A stretch of 64,000 nucleotides of DNA from Cladocopium goreaui (taxonomy: Eukaryota > Sar > Dinophyceae > Suessiales > Symbiodiniaceae), in assembly GCA_947184155.2 (NCBI GenBank), contig CAMXCT020000481.1, positions 42,009 through 106,008 on the forward strand, written 5' to 3'. Below, in pieces: positions 10,239 to 21,008 of the stretch (positions are counted from its first letter, which is position 1; the number at the start of each line of letters is the position of its first letter). The notes beneath the pieces are model-generated. The model was not told where the DNA came from. It searched no databases and worked only from the letters and a program-made list of their open reading frames with translations. The position numbers and the translations under genes were made by a program.

Positions 10239-12533
10239 GTGCAACTGTGCTTGGATTCCTCCTTGGATGGTCTTCCTGTTTGGTCTGGTTACTTTTCGGC
10301 TAATCTGGGGATGACAGGCAGTCAAACTGATTTGCAGGTGCATACAGATTTGGATGGGGAATCGATCCATCATACAGCTAGTGGCGCCTCCTTGGATGAA
10401 TTTTTGGGTCATGATGAGACGCCGCATTTGCATCTGACCGATGGAGCTGACACAAATGATCTGTTTGGTGGCCCTGGTTGTGATTTCATGCATGAAATTG
10501 CCGATGATCGTTCTGCGCTGTCAGGTGGCAATGCCTCTTTCTCCATGGACGAGTTTGCAGAGGTGCCGCAACGAGTGCAGAACCCTGGGACTCAAGACCC
10601 TGGTTTTTCAAATGTTTCTCCGACCCTTGCACGTGAACAGCATGATGCAATTTTTGCACGATGTTTGCTCTCCAATTGTGATTTCAGTGGAATGAAAATG
10701 CCATGGGAAGTTGTAATTTTCAGAGACATCTTCTCTGATGAGCCGGTGCCTCAACCAGTTGTGCCTGCAATGGAAATCAACACAGATTGCCATTTTGATT
10801 TCGGAGTGGAACCACAGTTTGTTGCCGAGAAGGTTGCAGAAGCCGCCAGTTCCACTTCTGCCCACCCAGTTTTTGCAACTTGTGTTTCTTGTGCGAATGG
10901 ACAGCTTTTTGCAGAGCGTCGTGCGAATCTCAGAGACGCTGCTATTAGCAAGTTGCTCATTGTGTTGAAGCACCGCTTGAGTTCTAGTGTCACTGGCAGA
11001 CATATTTTATCTCTTGGTGATGAAACCATGCAAGCAGAAGGAGCTAGGAGCATTGTGGATGCCGTTGTTGGAGTTAGGTCTCCAGCTACGTTGGTGAAGA
11101 GGGCTAACTCGCTCTTATCCTTCCTAAGATGGGTTGCACATTCATGTGACGAAAACGTCGATCCTTTCTGTGAAGGGGTGTTGTGGAAATTTTTCACTTT
11201 CCTAAAAGATACGAGTGCACCAGCGACAAGAGCCGACTCCACTTTGTCTGCAATGCGCTTTGCACATTTTGTGCTAGGTTTCGATGGCCTCGCAACGGCG
11301 GTGACAAGCCGACGCCTGGTTGGAATCTCTGAGATTATGCTTTCAGGAAAACGATTGCTCAAACAGGCCACGGTGCTGACAGTCACACAAGTGCTTGGAT
11401 TACACTCTGCTTTGAAGAACAAAAACCTTCATGTCATGGACAGAGCTGTTGTTAGCTACATCCTTTTCAGCCTCTATGGACGGTGTCGCAACAGTGACTT
11501 CCAGGCAATCCATTCAGTTGAGGCTGATTTTAGCCCTGATGGTGGGTTCGTTGTCATTGAAACGTGCAATCACAAAGCTGGGCGGCTTGCGGCCTTGAAG
11601 ACCCGCTTGCTCCCCATTCTGATTCCTGCACGAGGCGTCAATGGTGAGGTTTGGGTTGCTGAGGCGTTGCAAGCACTATGTGAGGCAGGTGTCAACCTGG
11701 ACAAACCTATTGATGGACCTTTGTTACCAGCCCCAGCAGGCGAAACAGGAACTTTCTTGGGACGCAACTTGATGTCCTCTGAGGTATCATCCATGTTGAG
11801 GAAATTCCTTGGAGTGCCAGATGCTGGCCCTTCTGATGATGCACCCCGCTTCTCGAGCCATAGCTTGAAAGCAACAACACTTGCATGGGCGGCAAGATAT
11901 GGCCTTAGCCCTGCTACGAGGTCGTTGCTGGGCCGTCACTCATCATGCTTAAATGAGACATTCTCTGTCTACTCGCGCGACTTGATGGTGTCACCAGTTG
12001 TGGAACTTCAACGTGTCATTGATGATATTGCTTGTGGAAATTTTTCACCCGATGAGCAGAGGTCTCGCTTCTTTGGTGCTGTGAACAGTGACGCTGTGCA
12101 AGAAGGAGCATGCATTGCTGGTGATGGTGACTGCATTGATGTTGATTCAGTGAAGTCACAAGCTTATAGTGTTGTTGGGACGGAGGTTCCACCTGCAAGC
12201 CCACATGCTGACGATGTGGACAAACCTGTGGCAGATGCCAGTTTTGAAGGCTCATCCGATGATTCATCGTCGGACGACGAAGGGCAGTTGTCGTCAGAAG
12301 ACTCAGATATTCCAGACCTCCCTCCTCCGAGGGTTAAAAGGTTCAGGGCAAGAATCCCTGTGGAAGAGAAATGGTATGTTCATGCCAAATCACGCCTTGT
12401 GCACAGATATGAAAATGACAGCCATGATGGAATGAAAATCTTGGTTTGTGGGAAGAGGCTTACGCAAGCCTACGAACCGTGCACTGAAGCCACGGCTTGG
12501 AACGTTTTGTGTAAGTCTTGCAACAGGAGGTGA
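10239..12533 (+). CDS. Tyrosine recombinase of element 1
   Basis: This 764-residue frame is intact. A long acidic N-terminal region (to about residue 200) is followed by a SAM-like core-binding domain and a tyrosine recombinase catalytic domain. Candidate catalytic residues are Arg415/Arg417 (YGRCRNSD), His541 and Lys544 (HSLKAT), His567 (LLGRHSS) and the nucleophile Tyr578 (VYSRD). The usual HxxR box is HxxK here. After an acidic Ser/Asp linker the last 60 residues carry HAKSRLVH, then CGKR, then CKSC. The same His/Cys pattern ends the recombinases of elements 2 and 3, suggesting a small zinc-binding domain. The enzyme would integrate a circular DNA intermediate. It is the first gene of the element, whereas YR is downstream of RT in classical DIRS and Ngaro elements. 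Confidence 0.85.
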   Translation: MQLCLDSSLDGLPVWSGYFSANLGMTGSQTDLQVHTDLDGESIHHTASGASLDEFLGHDETPHLHLTDGADTNDLFGGPGCDFMHEIADDRSALSGGNASFSMDEFAEVPQRVQNPGTQDPGFSNVSPTLAREQHDAIFARCLLSNCDFSGMKMPWEVVIFRDIFSDEPVPQPVVPAMEINTDCHFDFGVEPQFVAEKVAEAASSTSAHPVFATCVSCANGQLFAERRANLRDAAISKLLIVLKHRLSSSVTGRHILSLGDETMQAEGARSIVDAVVGVRSPATLVKRANSLLSFLRWVAHSCDENVDPFCEGVLWKFFTFLKDTSAPATRADSTLSAMRFAHFVLGFDGLATAVTSRRLVGISEIMLSGKRLLKQATVLTVTQVLGLHSALKNKNLHVMDRAVVSYILFSLYGRCRNSDFQAIHSVEADFSPDGGFVVIETCNHKAGRLAALKTRLLPILIPARGVNGEVWVAEALQALCEAGVNLDKPIDGPLLPAPAGETGTFLGRNLMSSEVSSMLRKFLGVPDAGPSDDAPRFSSHSLKATTLAWAARYGLSPATRSLLGRHSSCLNETFSVYSRDLMVSPVVELQRVIDDIACGNFSPDEQRSRFFGAVNSDAVQEGACIAGDGDCIDVDSVKSQAYSVVGTEVPPASPHADDVDKPVADASFEGSSDDSSSDDEGQLSSEDSDIPDLPPPRVKRFRARIPVEEKWYVHAKSRLVHRYENDSHDGMKILVCGKRLTQAYEPCTEATAWNVLCKSCNRR

Positions 12534-12925
12534 TGAAACCTCGTTGGCCGCATAGAGTGATGTACTCTGGACCAGTCGCCTGCTAAAAAGATCAGTCGTT
12601 CACGCTGCGGTTTTCAGTTGCAACTGTTCCAATTCATTGATGTGGCATATGCAGTGCTACTTCAGTCACTGCATTTTGTTATTGCACGATTTGGCTACTG
12701 CATGTCAAATTGTTTTGCCACATGGTGGCACGGAGATGATTCCGGCATGACCTTGGTTCAAGGAATTTGATGCATGCACTTTGTAGGTCATTGAAATGAA
12801 TCTTACTGATACCAATGCTCTTTTCAATATATGTCAATCACTGTCCACTGTCTACAGGTAAGTTGATGCACTTAACTGGTAAATCTCAATTCCAAAACTT
12901 TTTCACCCTCTGGTAGATAGGCGCC
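12534..12925. other. Spacer between YR and Gag of element 1
   Basis: This is 392 bp with no ORF of note. It ends in GGCGCC directly before the Gag ATG; element 2 has a similar GTGCC before its Gag ATG, so the start region is conserved. A GT-rich CAGGTAAG string at about 12855 could be a splice donor, but no partner is evident. Confidence 0.45.
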
Positions 12926-14148
12926 ATGACTTCACTGGTTGATTCTGAAGCCCAGTTCAATTTGCGGTTGGAGCAGGTGCGGGTGCCGCAAGCACTCAGG
13001 ATTGCGCTCAGAAACTCAGGGATCACGACCATCTCATCTTTGGCATATGCACATGGTCAACCTGGCCAACCCATAGTTGCAGATGACTTTACAGCATGGG
13101 TCAGGCAATTGGAACCGAATGCAACCATTGGAGCAGTTTCGTCGTTGAAGCGCCTTTTGTTTGAGAGTCAAACTCAACTTTTGGCAATGCTCAAAGAACA
13201 AGTCACAAATCCTGAACCGACCACAGCCAGGAAGGTACCACAAGCAGAGCGTGAAGCTAGGTTGGCAAACCTTAGAAACCGCTTGAATGGAGTGCTGATA
13301 GAGGGTCATGCTGAGCCTAGTCACGCACTTCTGGACTTGGCGACTCAGCTTTACGATCAAAATGTGCTTCGCTGCATCCCCCTGGAGAAATGCTACAGCC
13401 GTCTCACTGAACTTGCAGCGACCAGTAAGACTCAGACGAAACTCCTTGAAGTGGAATCGTCCAAGATCATTGTGAAAGACAAAGATGCAGAGATTGAATC
13501 CAATGTGCAATCGTCATACCAACTTTTGGAAGCTTTGAAGCGTCGTGGACTTGCACTTGATTTTGCCGGAGTGATGTCATACACACGACATGACAAGTAT
13601 GTTCAACTCCTGTTTTCGCACTTGAACAGAGAGCCACCCACTGGATACAATCGATGCAGTGTGTCCCAGCTTATCTCGGCAGATAAGGCAGCTTGGACCA
13701 CTTTGATCGAGCGAAACATCAAGCCACGACCAGATCATGCTGGTGCATTGGCAATGGACACTGAGTTGGAAGCTTCATTGAAATCATATGAAGTGAGTTT
13801 TGCCCTCCTTCCGCTTGTTTCCAAAGCTCAGCCCAAAGCATCGAGTGTTGCAAGTGATTCGCATGCCACATCAAAGAGCCATCAGGCATATGGAGCTGCA
13901 AAAGGAGGAAAGAAAGGCACCTTTCGTCAAAAGCCTTACCCATCCAAAGGAAAAGGTAAGGGCAAGAAATCGGATCAAAGAATCCCAAAAGAAATCCGGG
14001 AGGCTGGAGGAACGGCAAGTACTCCAGATGGAGCGCATTCAAAAGGTGTCGTGAATCGGTCCCGGAAGGATCACGATGCAAGAAGGGATACCATTTGTGC
14101 TGCATTTGCTATGGCCCTCATTCGATGGCAGACCACAAAAAGCATTGA
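12926..14148 (+). CDS. Gag-like protein of element 1, frameshifted near its end
   Basis: The first frame begins MTSLVDSEAQF, matching the Gag starts of element 2 (MSSLIDSQAQF) and element 3 (MALVDSEAAF). A mid-protein block PSHALLDLATQLYD is also shared. The basic GKGKGKK stretch near residue 350 is followed by a -1 shift at about 14003-14030. The new frame then gives the expected Cys/His tail (CKKGYHLCCICYGPH) and stops at UGA 14146-14148. The annotated first frame would otherwise run on to 14425 with unrelated sequence. The Cys/His tail and basic linker suggest RNA binding, as in retroelement nucleocapsid. After UGA the same frame is open into the downstream polyprotein, and the base after the stop is C. 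Confidence 0.7.
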
Positions 14149-17100
14149 CTCCCTAGCCAAGAAGCATCGCGCAAACGCAAGTTTTCCTCTTGTACAGATT
14201 CCACGTTTGCCCAAGTTGATGCCGCTCAGTTTCACCAGCCCTTTTTGCCGAATGATAAAGTGCATGACGATAATGACTGTTCCAGTAAGCCTGTTTTTGC
14301 TCAGCAACATGCACACACAACTTTCAAAAATTCATGCCCTCAGCCGGGCATTGCTGCAAAGGACCCATTCATCATCGAGTTTTGCGCTGGCTCTGCTCGG
14401 GTCGCAGCCCGCCTTCAGCAACTAGGATTATCAGCATCGTTTGGGGTTGATCACCACAAACAAAAGAATGCTGGACGTGTCCTCATAGCAGATCTCACGA
14501 CCAAAGCTGGCCGCGATCTTTGTTGGACTTGGCTAAAATCTCCAAACTGTGTCGGCATGTTCGCCGCTCCTCCTTGTGGGACTTGTAGCAGGGCACGAGG
14601 GATACCCATTAAACTCCCGAATGGTTTCTTAATTGCTGGGCCCCAGCCTTTGTGAACGGACAACCAGCCAAACGGTGTTTCAAACATGTCCTACATTAAC
14701 CGCCTGCGTGTTTCCCATGCCAATGCCATATATCACTTCATTACTGTTGCAGCAGAATATTGCCTGGACCATGATTTGCTGGTGTGTATTGAAAACCCAA
14801 GAATGTCTATTTATTGGAAAACGACATTCTTCCAACCGCTGGCTCATCGTTTGAAGTTTACAGCCCATCAGGCATGCGCATACGGCTCCAGCCGCCCTAA
14901 ATGGACAGCGCTCGCTCATAACACATCAACCTTGCTTGAACTCAACCATGTGTGCCCAGGGACCAGTGCTTCGCATCAACACAGGCCGTGGGGCGTTGTG
15001 GATGGACCTGCTGGGCGTAAATTTTCACCTTCAGAAGAGACAGCCTATCCTTTACCACTCGCGTATCGCATTGCATATTGCTTGGCCAGCGAACTCATCC
15101 TGCGTGGTTGGAACCCACCACCAGTTGCCTTTTGCCCCCCTGATGAGGTGTCGTATCAATACTTGCGTTCAGTGGTTTGTGTGCAACCCAAAGCCAGCAA
15201 AATTGCCCCGCTGGTCTCCGAATTCCACAAAATCATGAGTATACCTGTGCCGGTTGGCTGTCCAGTGCCCATCCAACCTGGTGACAAATTGCCTTCGCCT
15301 TGGCTCACTGTCCCGGCTGGATCATGCCTCCTGAAGAAACCTCCACTCCGGTTAAATGGGGGTAGTTCTGGGGATAATTCCGGTTGTTCTGAGGGTAACC
15401 CTTCCAAAAATAATAACCCTGTGTCTCCCAGTTGCCAACCCCATAGACTCACCCAGGTAAACCCTGTAACCTCGCCCAACGCTTGTGTGGGAAAAATCTC
15501 GAATATGTTGCACTTTGGGATTTATAGGTCTTGTGAACAATTTGTTTCCGCAGCCTCCCGGGCTGGGCATCCAGCAGGACAAGAGATCCGATTACCCTCT
15601 GCGTTGAGAGAAGTCTTAAATTTCCTGTCCTCGAAGTCCCCGAAAGAGGTTGCTGTGCACAGGCTGGACACTTTGAACTTTTGGCTAAATCGTGGCCGTA
15701 GCTTGTGTGACGAAGAAAAGATTTTGCATGAGTCCTTGCACCCTTCGTTAAAACATATTCTAGCACCAAAGCGTTTGTTGCTGTGGAAGGAAATGCTTGT
15801 GTACCACCAATATCCTGATGTTGCAGTTTTCGATGAGGTGATCTCTGGTATTACTTTGTCCGGTGCCGCTCCCGATGTTCCCTTCTTCGAACCGGGCTTC
15901 AAACCCGCCAAAATCACTGAAAGTGAACTAGCGGCGTCGGCACGAGCATCCAGATTGGCTTTGCTTGCTTCTGTTCGCTCTTCGGGCGATGTTGAGATTG
16001 ATCGCGAAGTCTTCAACAAGACGCAAGATGAAGTTGCTTGCGGCTGGTTAGATGGTCCTTTTGAAGTGGATGACCTGGAGCCGAATGCTGTTGTCAGCAG
16101 GCGCTTCGGAATACGACAATCCTCTGGAGACGTTGTGAAGTTTCGCTTGATCGACGACTTCACGGCATCAAATGTGAATCAGACAGTTCAGGTTGAGAAT
16201 GCGCCGAAACTTCACACCCTTGATATTGTAGCTGCACTGTGCATGGAGTTGCTCCGCCAACATGGTGATGCAGTATGGCTAGGCAAGACCATAGATCCTT
16301 CCTCCGCCTATAGGCAGCTTGGTGTCTCGCCCAAATCCAAGTGGGTGTCATATATCGCCGTTTATGACCCCTCCACAAAAACTGCGAAAATATACTCCAT
16401 GAAGGCATTGCCATTCGGTGCGAGTAGATCCGTTTATTCTTTCTTGAGAGTTGCACACTCGTTGTGGTGGCTTGGATGTGTCGCCCTCAAGTTCCCATGG
16501 AGCAGTTTTTTCGATGACTTCATTACCCTTTGCAGGGAGTGTGAGGTGCCCACCATGGAAATAGCAACTGCACAGTTTTTCCGCTTGTTGGGGTGGTTGG
16601 TATCGGAGGGCGACAAAAATCTCCCATTTGCTTGCACCTTTAAGGCACTTGGTGTCGAGATTGATTGCTCCAAATGGCTGTCGGGTGTCGTTCTCTTCCG
16701 CAACACACAGAGAAGGATCGAAGAACTACGAGCAACCATAGAGCAGGCTGTTAACACTGGCAAGCTTAGCCCCAAAGGAGCGTTGGTCCTCAGAGGCAGG
16801 ATGCAATTTGCAAAGGGCCAGATTTGGGGCCGCTCAGCTAAGCTTTGCCTCTCTGCCATCACTGCGCATGCTTACAGTGACAGAGGTGAACTATTGTCGG
16901 ATCATGCGTTGTCCTGTTTGAAAGCATTTGTAAGAAGCCTTGTTGCTGCTCGCCCTCGCGAGATAACGGCCATCTGGGATAAGCCAATGTTGTTGTTCAC
17001 CGATGCAAGTTTCAATCCTGAGGATCGCCTCTGGCCATGTGGACTAGGTGGGGTGATTTGTGATGAAACCGGAAAGCAATTAGCGGCAATTTCCATTTCG

Positions 17101-17700
17101 CTAACCGAATCTGACTTAGCGGTGCTGGGGTATCCATCAAAGTCCACGGTCATCTTTGAAGCGGAACTACTTGCACTAGTGCTTTGCGTGAAGCTTTGGA
17201 GGAAGTTGTTGCGAAACCGCCCCTGTGTCATGTATGTTGACAACAACGGCACCAGGGACGTTGCAATCAATGGAAGCGCGAGATCCTGGCCTGGATCCGC
17301 ATTGGTCTCGGCCCTTCTTGAGCAGGAGGACGCTGCCTGCCTGACAGCTTGGTATGCACGTGTGCCCTCTTCTAGCAATATTGCCGACGCCCCCTCTAGG
17401 AATTCCTCTGATGGCATACATGTAAAGTTCCTTTCCTTGGATTTGGTAAAACCTCACCTTGAAAAACTAATTGGCGATCTCATGAAACACGGTCAAAGTG
17501 GGGAGGATGGACAATCGCACAGCACATGGAAGCAGCTGGATGATTTCTTTGTGCAAGCGCTGAAGCTTGGCATGTGGACCGGTGAAGGTCTTTTTGGATG
17601 TTGCAAACGATGTGAAATGTGTATGGGGTGGCGCCTGACCACCGCAATGTTTTGCAAGCCAGCTTGGATCGACTGCGATTCTCCCCACGCTGAGTTTTAA
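14149..17700 (+). CDS. Methyltransferase-RT-RNase H polyprotein of element 1, one stop
   Basis: The frame continues from the Gag UGA without a break until a single TGA at 14653, then resumes to 17700. The first domain resembles a class I, C5-type methyltransferase: IIEFCAGSARVA (cofactor loop), APPCGTCSRARG with a Cys codon at 14575, and ENPRMSIYW. Counting from the Met codon at 14686, the reverse transcriptase has the catalytic box FFDDF (Asp610-Asp611) with upstream IDPSSAYRQLG and MKALPFGAS. RNase H follows with Asp773 (FTDAS), Glu827, Asp852 (VDNN) and Asp901 (ADAPSR). The internal TGA replaces an Arg that element 2 retains (PLPLRSNEYP), consistent with CGA to TGA. The 3' end of the gene lies inside repeat B1. 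Apart from that stop the enzyme looks complete. Confidence 0.82.
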
Positions 17701-17855
17701 AAAGCTGCGCGAGTGAGTCGTCAGATTTCATCAGTGATTCCACCTTCACATGTTCACATGTTGCTTTAGTTTGTTTTTGGTTTTTGTTTGTTTTCTCGCG
17801 GCCGCGTAACTTGGAAGGATGACTTCTTCACTTGGCGTCATAGCGTTTAACTTAA
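17505..17855 (+). repeat. Element 1 repeat B1
   Basis: Direct repeat of 351 bp, repeated at 19067-19412. It begins GGATGGACAATCGCAC and ends TTTAACTTAA, abutting A2 with three shared bases. It includes the C-terminal codons and stop of the polyprotein, so B2 carries a useless copy of that tail. Confidence 0.9.
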
Positions 17856-18337
17856 GCAAGCTGTCAGGAACTGATAGCGCCTTAAGTTAAAAAGCGTGCA
17901 AAAATTTTTCCCTTTGCAAAAAAAATTGAGCCAAGTTTTGTCGCGGCTAGGAATACACGCACGCCCGTGTTGCATCCTGGATACTTGTATCCAGTGAAAA
18001 CCTTGGTGTGTTTTAATTACCTTGTTGCTAACTTGGTTTTTATGTTCTGTTTTGAACTCTTGTACTTTCATGTTGGCGCTGTCGCACTCACGCGTTCGGA
18101 TGATCGAACACTGCCGTTGTTTTTGTTTGTGTTGCTTATTTGCTTTTGAAACTGTAAGTTGGAGATGTTCCAACCATGTTTGATGTGCCACTGGATGAAT
18201 GCATTAGGTATCAGTGATGTCCATCTTGTGAAACAAACGCGAAACGTTTCTGCAATGTTCATTTTTATGTGATGTTCCTAATTTGGTCATTACTCGTTTG
18301 CACAAGTGGCTTTTGGTTTAGAGGTGGAAATTTTTGT
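17853..18337 (+). repeat. Element 1 repeat A2
   Basis: Second copy of repeat A, 485 bp. It differs from A1 only within an A/T run near 17920 (about three bases). It ends TTTTTGT and is followed at once by CCCACCCA, where A1 is followed by the YR gene leader. Confidence 0.9.
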
Positions 18338-18371
18338 CCCACCCATCTGCGATTTCCCACCCCTTTCATTT
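18338..18371 (+). other. CCCACCCA motif opening segment X1
   Basis: Segment X1 begins CCCACCCA, and a second CCCACCCC follows 12 bases later. The complementary strand therefore has four runs of at least three G within 26 bases, which could fold as a G-quadruplex. Elements 2 and 3 have CCCACCCA at the identical junction (49477 and 44597). Confidence 0.65.
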
Positions 18372-18398
18372 GCTACGCACGACTGACGGTTCGTGCCT

Positions 18399-19055
18399 AT
18401 GACACCCGAAGCCATCATATCACTGACTGCGGCCATCAGCATTGGCTTCCGGTACCTCGAGCCAATTCACCCAAACATGCAGACAGCTCAGAACTTGCAA
18501 GAGCAAAGGCTCCTGGATTTCGACAAGATCGTGACCGCTTGCAAATGGATTATTCAACAAGTGGGCCGTCCGAAGTACCTGGACAGCATTTGGAGCCTCT
18601 GGAGCCAACTTTCTGAAAGTATGTTCACTTTAGAACGTACACTATGGCCGAACCAACCTCCGGAAACAGAGCTTCATATTGCACTGCCCCAACAACCGCG
18701 TCCTCTCTCTGACGTGTTGTTAGACAATTTCGACCAGTACGCGGCCTATGTCTTTGCAGCCATCGACCCGCTTGAGCGATTTCATCAGTGGTTCGTACAA
18801 GTGTACGACATTGTCCTCCATGCGGAGTTCAACAATATGTTGCAAGACTCAATCTTGCCGTTCAGAACCATCGAATCAATGCTGCGCATGAAACAGCGCC
18901 TTCATTCTCTGTTGCCGCAACCAGAAGCTGCCCCCGTGGAACCAGCAGCCCATCCAGCGGCAGCCCCATCGGCTGCCTCCCCTGTTGCCAATGAACCTGC
19001 GACACCAGAGCTTGAAATGCGCAATGCTGCTGGAGAAGTTTTGGCTTGGTATTGA
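18399..19055 (+). CDS. Unrecognised 219-residue protein in segment X1
   Basis: The only sizeable frame in X1, starting at ATG 18399 (an upstream GTG at 18393 would add two residues) and ending just before B2. The first 165 residues look like a compact helical protein rich in Leu, Trp, Phe and Gln. The next 35 form a Pro/Ala-rich linker (repeated AAPSAAS-like text), and the tail is short. No catalytic motif or membrane segment is evident and I do not recognise a family. It lies between A2 and B2, where elements 2 and 3 have only 125 and 72 bp of unrelated sequence, so it behaves like cargo or like the core of a non-autonomous copy. Confidence 0.5.
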   Translation: MTPEAIISLTAAISIGFRYLEPIHPNMQTAQNLQEQRLLDFDKIVTACKWIIQQVGRPKYLDSIWSLWSQLSESMFTLERTLWPNQPPETELHIALPQQPRPLSDVLLDNFDQYAAYVFAAIDPLERFHQWFVQVYDIVLHAEFNNMLQDSILPFRTIESMLRMKQRLHSLLPQPEAAPVEPAAHPAAAPSAASPVANEPATPELEMRNAAGEVLAWY

Positions 19056-19066
19056 CCTAGCTGCTC

Positions 19067-19412
19067 GGATGGACAATCGCACATGGAAGCAGCTGGATGA
19101 TTTCTTTGTGCAAGCGCTGAAGCTTGGCATGTGGACCGGTGAAGGTCTTTTTGGATGTTGCAAATGATGTGAAATGTGTATGGGGTGGCGCCTGACCACC
19201 GCAATGTTTTGCAAGCCAGCTTGGATCGACTGCGATTCTCCCCACGCTGAGTTTTAAAAAGCTGCGCGAGTGAGTCGTCAGATTTCATCAGTGATTCCAC
19301 CTTCACATGTTCACATGTTGCTTTAGTTTGTTTTTGGTTTTTGTTTGTTTTCTCGCGGCCGCGTAACTTGGAAGGATGACTTCTTCACTTGGCGTCATAG
19401 CGTTTAACTTAA
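19067..19412 (+). repeat. Element 1 repeat B2 and right end
   Basis: Second copy of repeat B, 346 bp, lacking five bases of B1 near its start and with a C-to-T change at a CpG. It ends CTTAA before the flanking AAACATCGG, which marks the right boundary of the element. Confidence 0.88.
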
Positions 19413-19519
19413 AACATCGGCTGTGCCTTTTATAGAGAAAAACTCTTGGTTATGCATTCTCTAGCACCTATTCTCTGTGTAAAATGCTTTGCAAATGCTG
19501 CAGGGTAGCAAGCACAGGG

Positions 19520-20118
19520 GATTGTAATGTATGTGATGCATGTGATGTATGTAATGTATGTAATGTATGTAATGTATGTAATGTATGTAATGTATGTAAT
19601 GTATGTAATGTATGTAATGTATGTAATGTATGTAATGTATGTAATGTATGTAATGTATGTAATGCATGTAATGTATGTAATGTATGTAATGTATGTAATG
19701 TATGTAATGTATGAATGTAATGTAATGTATGTAATGCATGTAATGTATGTAATGTATGTATGTATGTATGCATGGATGGATGGATGTATGTATGTATGTA
19801 TGGATGTATGGATGTATGGATGTATGGATGTATGGATGTTATGTATGTATGTAATGTATGTATGTATGTATGTATGAATGAAATGTATTGTAATGCAATG
19901 TAATGTAATGTGATGTATTGTAATGTAATGTAATGTAATGTAATGTAATGTAATGTATGTAATGTAATGTAATGTAATGTCATGTCATGTCATGTCATGT
20001 CATGTCATGTCATGTCATGTCATGTCATGTATGTATGTATGTATGTACGTATGTATGCATGTATGTATGTATGTATGTATGCATGCATGCATGCATGCAT
20101 GTATGTATGTATGTTTAC
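19520..20118. repeat. 9-bp minisatellite grading into TGTA/CATGT repeats
   Basis: From about 19526 to 19715 the unit ATGTATGTA repeats some twenty times. It then degrades to TGGATGTA, TGTAATG, ATGTC (19977-20030) and ATGC units. Because the main unit is 9 bp it is open in several frames and gives spurious repetitive peptides. Confidence 0.92.
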
Positions 20119-20318
20119 TATATATGCTTAATTATATAAATTCGCACTCGTGGAAAATGCTCAAATTTCCCAGGAAAAGCTGCAGCGACAACACAGCGGG
20201 ACACAGGTTTCATATGCCGTATTCTGTTCTGATGGACCACTGAGATCTTGGCAGGTGACCCTCTGCAGGCTTGCAAAGCTGTCCCCTTACCGATTTCAAA
20301 ATGGACATGTGACCTTTC

Positions 20319-20996
20319 GTGCTCCATCGACTGATTTGGACGGAGATTTTCTACATTTCTGGGATCATTCTGATCCATCCTGACGAATTCCAGCATATCT
20401 TGTATTGGATTAGGCAACTTCAACGACATCCTACATCTATACCGCCGAACAGCAAACTTCTGGAGAGACGCTACAAGACAATCCATCCACTGGAGTATAT
20501 TCGCCATGTACTTCTTCCAGACAACGGTCTTTGTGTTCGAGCTCAAGATCCAAAATCAACAAAACGCAAGCTGCATGGCATAACGATTCAGTTCGCCTTT
20601 TCTTGCATACAGAGAATGGACCAACTTTCTCTACGTACCAAGTGGCCTAAATCGGATCGAACGCCTACAGCTACAACAGACGCGAGTGTGCTTAGAAGCA
20701 TTGCTAGTATTGGAGGCCTGATCACCATTTTCTATGACATCCAGACTGGTTCTTCAGAATCTTCTACTGTCCCTGACTTTCAGCAGATATTAGTCTCAAT
20801 GACCACCAACATGCAGCGATACTTTTTTTACTACGAGACCCTCACTCTGCCTGCTGTATTAAGCCTATTTGCTCAACATTTCCTTCGTGCTGATCTACCA
20901 TTTCCATTCACAACAGATACAGAAGAGATATACAATGCCATTGTTCTCTACAATGCCTCCTTTCTGGACAACTTCCTATTGGAACTAGCTGAATAA
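20319..20996 (+). CDS. Unrecognised ORF, paralogue of the 32.2-kb locus
   Basis: A frame of 225 codons. Its residues 25-90 resemble the relic at 32164-32466: the order of IRQLQRHP, RRYKT, LLPD and RAQDPKSTKRK matches LRFHRQP, RHKS, LSDK and RIRDPNSSKKN. A C-terminal helical region follows. It ends just before a non-coding module that also follows the second locus, so it is probably part of the same mobile family, perhaps a Gag or Pol fragment. No catalytic motif is seen. Confidence 0.45.
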   Translation: MLHRLIWTEIFYISGIILIHPDEFQHILYWIRQLQRHPTSIPPNSKLLERRYKTIHPLEYIRHVLLPDNGLCVRAQDPKSTKRKLHGITIQFAFSCIQRMDQLSLRTKWPKSDRTPTATTDASVLRSIASIGGLITIFYDIQTGSSESSTVPDFQQILVSMTTNMQRYFFYYETLTLPAVLSLFAQHFLRADLPFPFTTDTEEIYNAIVLYNASFLDNFLLELAE

Positions 20997-21008
20997 AATC
21001 GCTTATTA

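Larger units (their letters stand above)
9636..19412 (+). mobile_element. YR retroelement 1 (Ngaro/PAT/DIRS-like), near intact
   Basis: The element has split direct repeats in the order A1 (9636-10120), three genes, B1 (17505-17855), A2 (17853-18337), unique segment X1 (18338-19066), B2 (19067-19412). A1 and A2 are both 485 bp with about three differences. B1 and B2 differ mainly by a 5-bp deletion. Repeat junctions share the trinucleotide TAA, which also occurs at the outer boundaries, as expected if a circular intermediate was integrated by tyrosine recombination. No LTR and no target duplication are visible. Genes in order: tyrosine recombinase, Gag-like protein, and methyltransferase-RT-RNase H. 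Damage is limited to one frameshift in Gag and one stop codon in the polyprotein. In known PAT/Ngaro elements B2 follows A2 directly; the 729-bp X1 between them is unusual. An alternative reading is a tandem pair, an autonomous copy A1-B1 followed by a non-autonomous copy A2-X1-B2. Confidence 0.85.

Noticed and set aside
19461..19983. Long repetitive ORFs on both strands (His-Thr, Tyr-Val-Met, Cys-Asn-Val repeats)
   Set aside because: They are translations of the 9-bp minisatellite, whose unit length keeps several frames open. No coding evidence.
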